From assembly GCF_036373705.1 (NCBI RefSeq), contig NC_089858.1, forward strand, positions 12,747,501 through 12,811,500: a stretch of 64,000 nt of DNA, written 5' to 3'. A model generated the notes under the pieces. It was not told the origin of the DNA, ran no database searches, and worked only from the letters and a program-made list of their open reading frames with translations. The position numbers were made by a program, and so were the translations under genes. The DNA is from Amia ocellicauda. Taxonomy: Eukaryota > Chordata > Actinopteri > Amiiformes > Amiidae. Position 1 is the stretch's first letter; each line of letters opens with the position of its first letter. This document shows positions 60,201 to 64,000 of this stretch, piece by piece.

Positions 60201-61190
60201 GAGAAACAGAGAGGCGTTCGAGACTAATCCACAACCCATCTGACACACTGTCTGTAGCTGCAGTGTGATGTGTTAGTCAGTACTCCATTCTTGCTTCTCA
60301 CAGTTTCTCTGACAAATATGTGCCATAACACATTTCCTGTGTTTCATAACAGTGAGAGTTGAACGCCCAACACAAGGCCTGCCTGGACATCCACAAAAAC
60401 ACTTTTTATTTATCTATTTTAGAAAAATTGCTCTCGTTATGTCTTTGTCCTTTCCTTACTGCTGACCGTGGTGTTGACAATGGCGGAAAAGTACGGCACT
60501 TCCTGCGAACACAAACAACGCAGGAGAAAGGGAACCCGAGCTTCCTGGAATATAGTCTGCAGGGGGAGGGAGATTGGAGGGGGGGGGCAGCTCAGACGTA
60601 AGAGGCGCCTATCATGTCTGGGAGTCACCGCTTCCACTCGCTCACAAACACACAAAAATCTACACACAAAGGGGAACCCGTGTTCCCCTCGGTCAGAGTT
60701 TCCACTCTGGGTTTTCCCTGTTCCCACTCGCTCTTCCTGCCTGAGCCAGGAGGCACGCAGGCTGACCTGCCCTGACTGACCGCACACACAACAGCACAGC
60801 CCTCTGTTCTGAATTCAGTGTGTATAAGTGTGTCTATGTATAGGTGTGTGTGTTTTGATTCGTGTATCTGTAAGAAGACGTGCATATGACAATGCTACAG
60901 TGAACTCATGTGAATCTTCTGAAGAATAAGTACAGTTTTGTATACTGTAAATTTATCTTAGCAAACCTAAACTGTACATATAGTGCATATAAATACGCTT
61001 CAGTTGTGCTTGACTTTCCTCTGTTGAATAAGGCTCCTATAGACTTGGTAGAGTCCATTCATTGTCTTGCTTTAGTGCAGATCAGTGTGTTGTAGTGCAG
61101 TCTAGTGTAGTGAAGTCTCCCTGTCCTTCTCTCTGTCTCTCTCTCTCTCTCCCCCTCTTACTCCCCCTCTCCCTCAGTGCCGTAAATTTC
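57230..61190. other. Intergenic stretch, no gene recognised
   Basis: The stretch holds CA/TG-rich low-complexity sequence (58960-59140, 60050-60200) and CAGTG-rich sequence (57670-57770). A short direct repeat, cacccagttcagcccagaaa, occurs near 57476 and again near 58094. No open frame longer than about 160 codons resembles a known protein. Conserved regulatory elements for the CCN gene may lie here but cannot be judged from one sequence. Confidence 0.6.
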
Positions 61191-61199
61191 CCAGTCCCT

Positions 61200-61260
61200 G
61201 TGATGTCACAGAGGGGCTGTCAGGCAGCAGCTATAAGGGAGAGAGCGGGGCTGTGCTCCT
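61200..61260 (+). promoter_or_regulatory. Probable promoter of the CCN1-like gene
   Basis: A CRE-like TGATGTCA (61201-61208) lies about 25 bases before a TATA-like ctataaggg (61231-61239). The start codon follows about 360 bases after the TATA-like box. CRE-plus-TATA spacing of this kind is known for CCN1 promoters; equivalence here is inferred. Confidence 0.45.
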
Positions 61261-61596
61261 GCTCAATGAACTGGGGCTGTGTGGCTCTATGCATCGAGAG
61301 AGAGAGGCAGCTTGGCCAACTGACCGGTGTACCCTTTAGTACACCCACAAAACAACTGAGACCGGCGCCCAGAGAATCTCCAGACTGACAGACAGACAGA
61401 CAGCTCTCTCCTGGGTCTCCCATGCAACTCTGGACTCTGCTCTCTTTGCACAGCACACTTGCATCTCCTCTTTTGTTTGCAACTGAATAATCTTTTGTAT
61501 ATATAGTCATTTTTATTTTACATTTTGTTGGGCAGACTGTTTCTATTTATTTAGTGTTATTATTTAGTTTTCCTGTGAGGAAGATTGTGGGACAGG

Positions 61597-61912
61597 ATGT
61601 TTGCGGTGCCTGTGGAGTGGACTGGCATGTCCTGCCTGCTTCTGCTGTCCTGCGCTCTGCAGCTGGTGAGTTCATACTGTACACTGACCTGCAGGAGACC
61701 TGTCAAACTGACCGGGCCGCCCGTCTCCATGAGTCTTCAGTGCGTGTGTGCTCTGCCTGTATAAACTCTCACAGTTTCTACTGTGAGCTGCTGGTGAAAG
61801 TGGGGCTCAGTTTATCATGCTGGGGCCAATGGGTTTGTGTGGGAGAAGGGAGAGATGAGAGCCCACACCACAATGCATTCAATACTGAACTGGAGCTTGT
61901 GTATGTTGATAT

Positions 61913-61952
<40 letters not shown>

Positions 61953-63072
61953 ACTGGACATTACTGACCAGGATTGTGTGCTTCCTGCTCTCACTCCCAG
62001 ACCTGGACAGCACTGCTCAGGAGCTCTATAAATATCTGGGCTGCTGGGGAGGCTCCGGGGCAGCTGTGCTCTGGAAAGCTGCCCGTTGGGTTGCAACAGA
62101 TTCCTGCATCTTTTTTTAAAGGCCGGCGCTTGGCTAATCCAGGACTACCTGTGAAAATAATCTGATTTATTCAGCAGATTCTGTGACCCCAATGACTGTA
62201 CTGCACTGCACTGAAGCAGACCGCTGCCGCAGGGTCACTGAGTTGACTTGGCTGTGCTGAACTTTAGTGTGCTGGACTGCTGCTGCAGAGTGACTGACTG
62301 CACTTGACTGCACTGGACTGTCACTGACAAGAATCACTGACTGAGCTTTTTCAGGCTACTATATTGCTGCTGCAGATGTACTGACTGTAGTGAACTGTAC
62401 TATCACTGACAGACGAGTTACGGACTGTCCTTTCTGCACTATACTATACTGTACTTTACTACACTATACTGTACTGTACTGTACTGTACTGTACAGCATT
62501 GCACTATATACTGTACTGCAGTGCTGTCTGCGGTGTCAGTCAGGCTCAGTGTCATGTCTGCGAATGCGGAGCTGTAAGCCTGTATTCACCAGGCTGCGGA
62601 GGGGTAGCAGGCAGGGCTGTGCTGCAGTGCCCACCCAATGTCTCAGTGACAGCTTCGAACGCCAATAACACTTTCCCTCTCTCTCTCCCCCAGGTGGAGA
62701 GTGACTGCCCACTGCAGTGCCCACCCTGCCCCTCTTCGTCCCCCCGCTGCCCCCCCGGGGTGAGCTGGGTACAGGACGGCTGTGGCTGCTGTAAAGTGTG
62801 TGCCCGCCAGTACAACCAGGACTGCAGCGCCAGCCAGCCCTGCGACCACATCAAGGGCCTGCACTGCCACCTAGGGGCTGGAGGAGCCCCAGAGCGCGGG
62901 CTGTGCAGAGGTGCGTGCAGGACGAATGGGCCCGGAGGGGAGGGATAGGGAGAGACAGCAAGGGGGAAGTTAAGGGATGGATGAGGGGGTGGGGGAGGGA
63001 GAGAGAGGGAAGGAGGGATACATGAGATGGCTGTCCTTTCCTGCCCTGTTCTGCTCTGTCTAACACAACCCC

Positions 63073-63120
<48 letters not shown>

Positions 63121-63875
63121 CCCTGCCCTGTAGCCCAGGCCCAGGGCCGGCCATGTGAACTGGGGGGTCGTGTGTACCAGCACGGTGAGGCCTTCCAGCC
63201 CAGCTGCCAGCACCAGTGCAGCTGCATGGACGGGGTGGTGGGCTGCCTGCCCCTGTGCCCCCCACAGCTTCCCCCACCCCCCCAGCCCTGCTCCCGCCCC
63301 CGAGTTTCCCGTCCCCCCGGCCGCTGCTGTCAGGAGTGGCTTTGTAACGATGAGGATGAAACAAGCAACCACATCTCAGAGGATGCCCCCTCGAACCCAG
63401 GACCCCACAGACCCCACAGACTTGATGGCAATGAGATCCTTGCCCCAGGGCACACCTCCATCCTGCACCCCTTCCCCCTGCTGCCTCTCCTGCCCCACAG
63501 CCACCTGCCTCCAGTGCATAATTACCCCGGTGAGTGGAGGGGAGAGGAGTGTGACTGTGTGACTGTGGTGTTGTATTGTTAACAGATGATTGCATAACTA
63601 TCTGCAACTGTGCTGTGCTGTGTCAGTGTGTGTTGGTGTATTAGTGTGTTATTGTTTGTCTCTCTTCTATAGAATGGAATTCTCAGCCCCAGTCACATGT
63701 CTTGGATCCACCCACGTGCTTCCTGCAGACCACCGATTGGTCAGAATGCTCAGCCACCTGTGGGTTGGGCATCTCCAGCCGTGTAACCAATAGCAATGCA
63801 GAATGCCGGCTGGTCCGAGAGACGCGACTCTGCCAGATCCGACCCTGTGACCTCGACCTGACCCCACAGTTTGAG
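61597..63875 (+). CDS. CCN1/CYR61-like matricellular protein (partial, 3' end outside window)
   Basis: Four coding exons, 61597-61665, 62694-62910, 63134-63529 and 63673-63875, give 295 aa; the fifth exon (CT cystine knot) lies beyond the window. CCN proteins are secreted modular proteins that bind integrins and proteoglycans. Exon 1 is a signal peptide ([11 protein letters not shown]). Exon 2 is the IGFBP-like domain ([21 protein letters not shown]). Exon 3 is the VWC domain ([21 protein letters not shown]), followed by a long linker of about 70 aa. Exon 4 is TSP1 ([35 protein letters not shown]). The long linker and the CRAQ-GRPCE junction point to CCN1 rather than CCN2 or CCN3. It diverges from human CCN1 enough to be a paralogue of the ccn1-like group. 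Confidence 0.88.
61914..61951. repeat. (ATT)n microsatellite in CCN1-like intron 1
   Basis: About 12 ATT units lie in the roughly 1-kb intron between the signal-peptide exon and the IGFBP exon. Confidence 0.9.
62200..62525. repeat. Degenerate CACTG / TACTG repeat tract
   Basis: Words cactgcactg, tgactgcactg and tactgtactg recur over more than 300 bases of CCN1-like intron 1. The pure TACTG stretch is at 62470-62495. Similar sequence appears at 40430-40515 and 57670-57770. Confidence 0.7.
63077..63116. repeat. (CT)n microsatellite before the VWC exon
   Basis: About 20 CT units lie 17 bases before the acceptor at 63133 and form the polypyrimidine tract of CCN1-like intron 2. Confidence 0.9.
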
Positions 63876-64000
63876 GTAAGACAAGACAGCCAGTTTGATT
63901 GTCTTTGCAGTCTGCTCTCTGCAGTAAACAATGTCCTGTCCTGTATAGAGGTATGTGTCTCCTGACCCCTCTCTCACTCCCTCCCCTTCCTTTCCCCTCT

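Noticed and set aside
60468-60779. Plus-strand open frame starting MVLTMAEKYGTS in the intergenic stretch
   Set aside because: No splice context, homology or promoter; low-complexity Arg-rich composition.
62552-63607. 351-codon minus-strand open frame opposite the CCN1-like exons
   Set aside because: It is the shadow of GC-rich Cys-coding exons and a (CT)n tract, has no recognisable domain, and runs through plus-strand splice sites.

Overview
The window is nuclear DNA of a ray-finned fish. Genes are intron-rich with vertebrate GT-AG splice sites, microsatellites are dense ((TA)n, (TG)n, (CT)n), and Tc1-like transposon and non-LTR LINE remains are present. Every conserved gene I recognise belongs to the human chromosome 9q gene set. 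The species cannot be named from the sequence; an early-branching teleost or a holostean is a guess.

Layout: 0-2 kb is transposon debris. NTMT1 (+, 3.5-4.7 kb) converges on ASB6 (-, 6.1-8.6 kb). NDOR1 (-, 10.2-14.4 kb) lies head-to-tail behind ASB6 and shares a divergent upstream region with FKBP15 (+, 15.7-28.0 kb). FKBP15 converges on LRSAM1 (-, 29.8-39.9 kb, untranslated exons to about 41.5 kb). LRSAM1 is divergent from RPL12 (+, 42.0-47.3 kb), whose introns hold five near-identical H/ACA snoRNAs of the SNORA65 type. POLE3 (-, 49.4-50.8 kb) and a C9orf43 homologue (+, 52.2-57.0 kb) form another head-to-head pair. After about 4.5 kb with no recognisable gene, the first four coding exons of a CCN1/CYR61-like matricellular gene (+, 61.6 kb onward) run to the window edge, with the last (CT) exon missing.

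The exon models were built by eye from reading frame, splice-site phase and remembered human proteins. All complete models close to whole codon counts: NTMT1 222 aa, ASB6 484, NDOR1 596, FKBP15 1214, LRSAM1 725, RPL12 165, POLE3 146, C9orf43 homologue 545. The neighbours do not form one pathway: they are housekeeping, trafficking, ubiquitin-ligase and redox genes kept together by synteny. The most notable observations are the five-fold intronic snoRNA family in RPL12, an X-box/NRF1/ZNF143-like promoter cluster before the C9orf43 homologue, a phase-compatible alternative first exon in FKBP15, and tandem PS[A/V] repeats that create two PSAP motifs in LRSAM1. I saw no bacterial-type system, CRISPR array or clearly new biological system.
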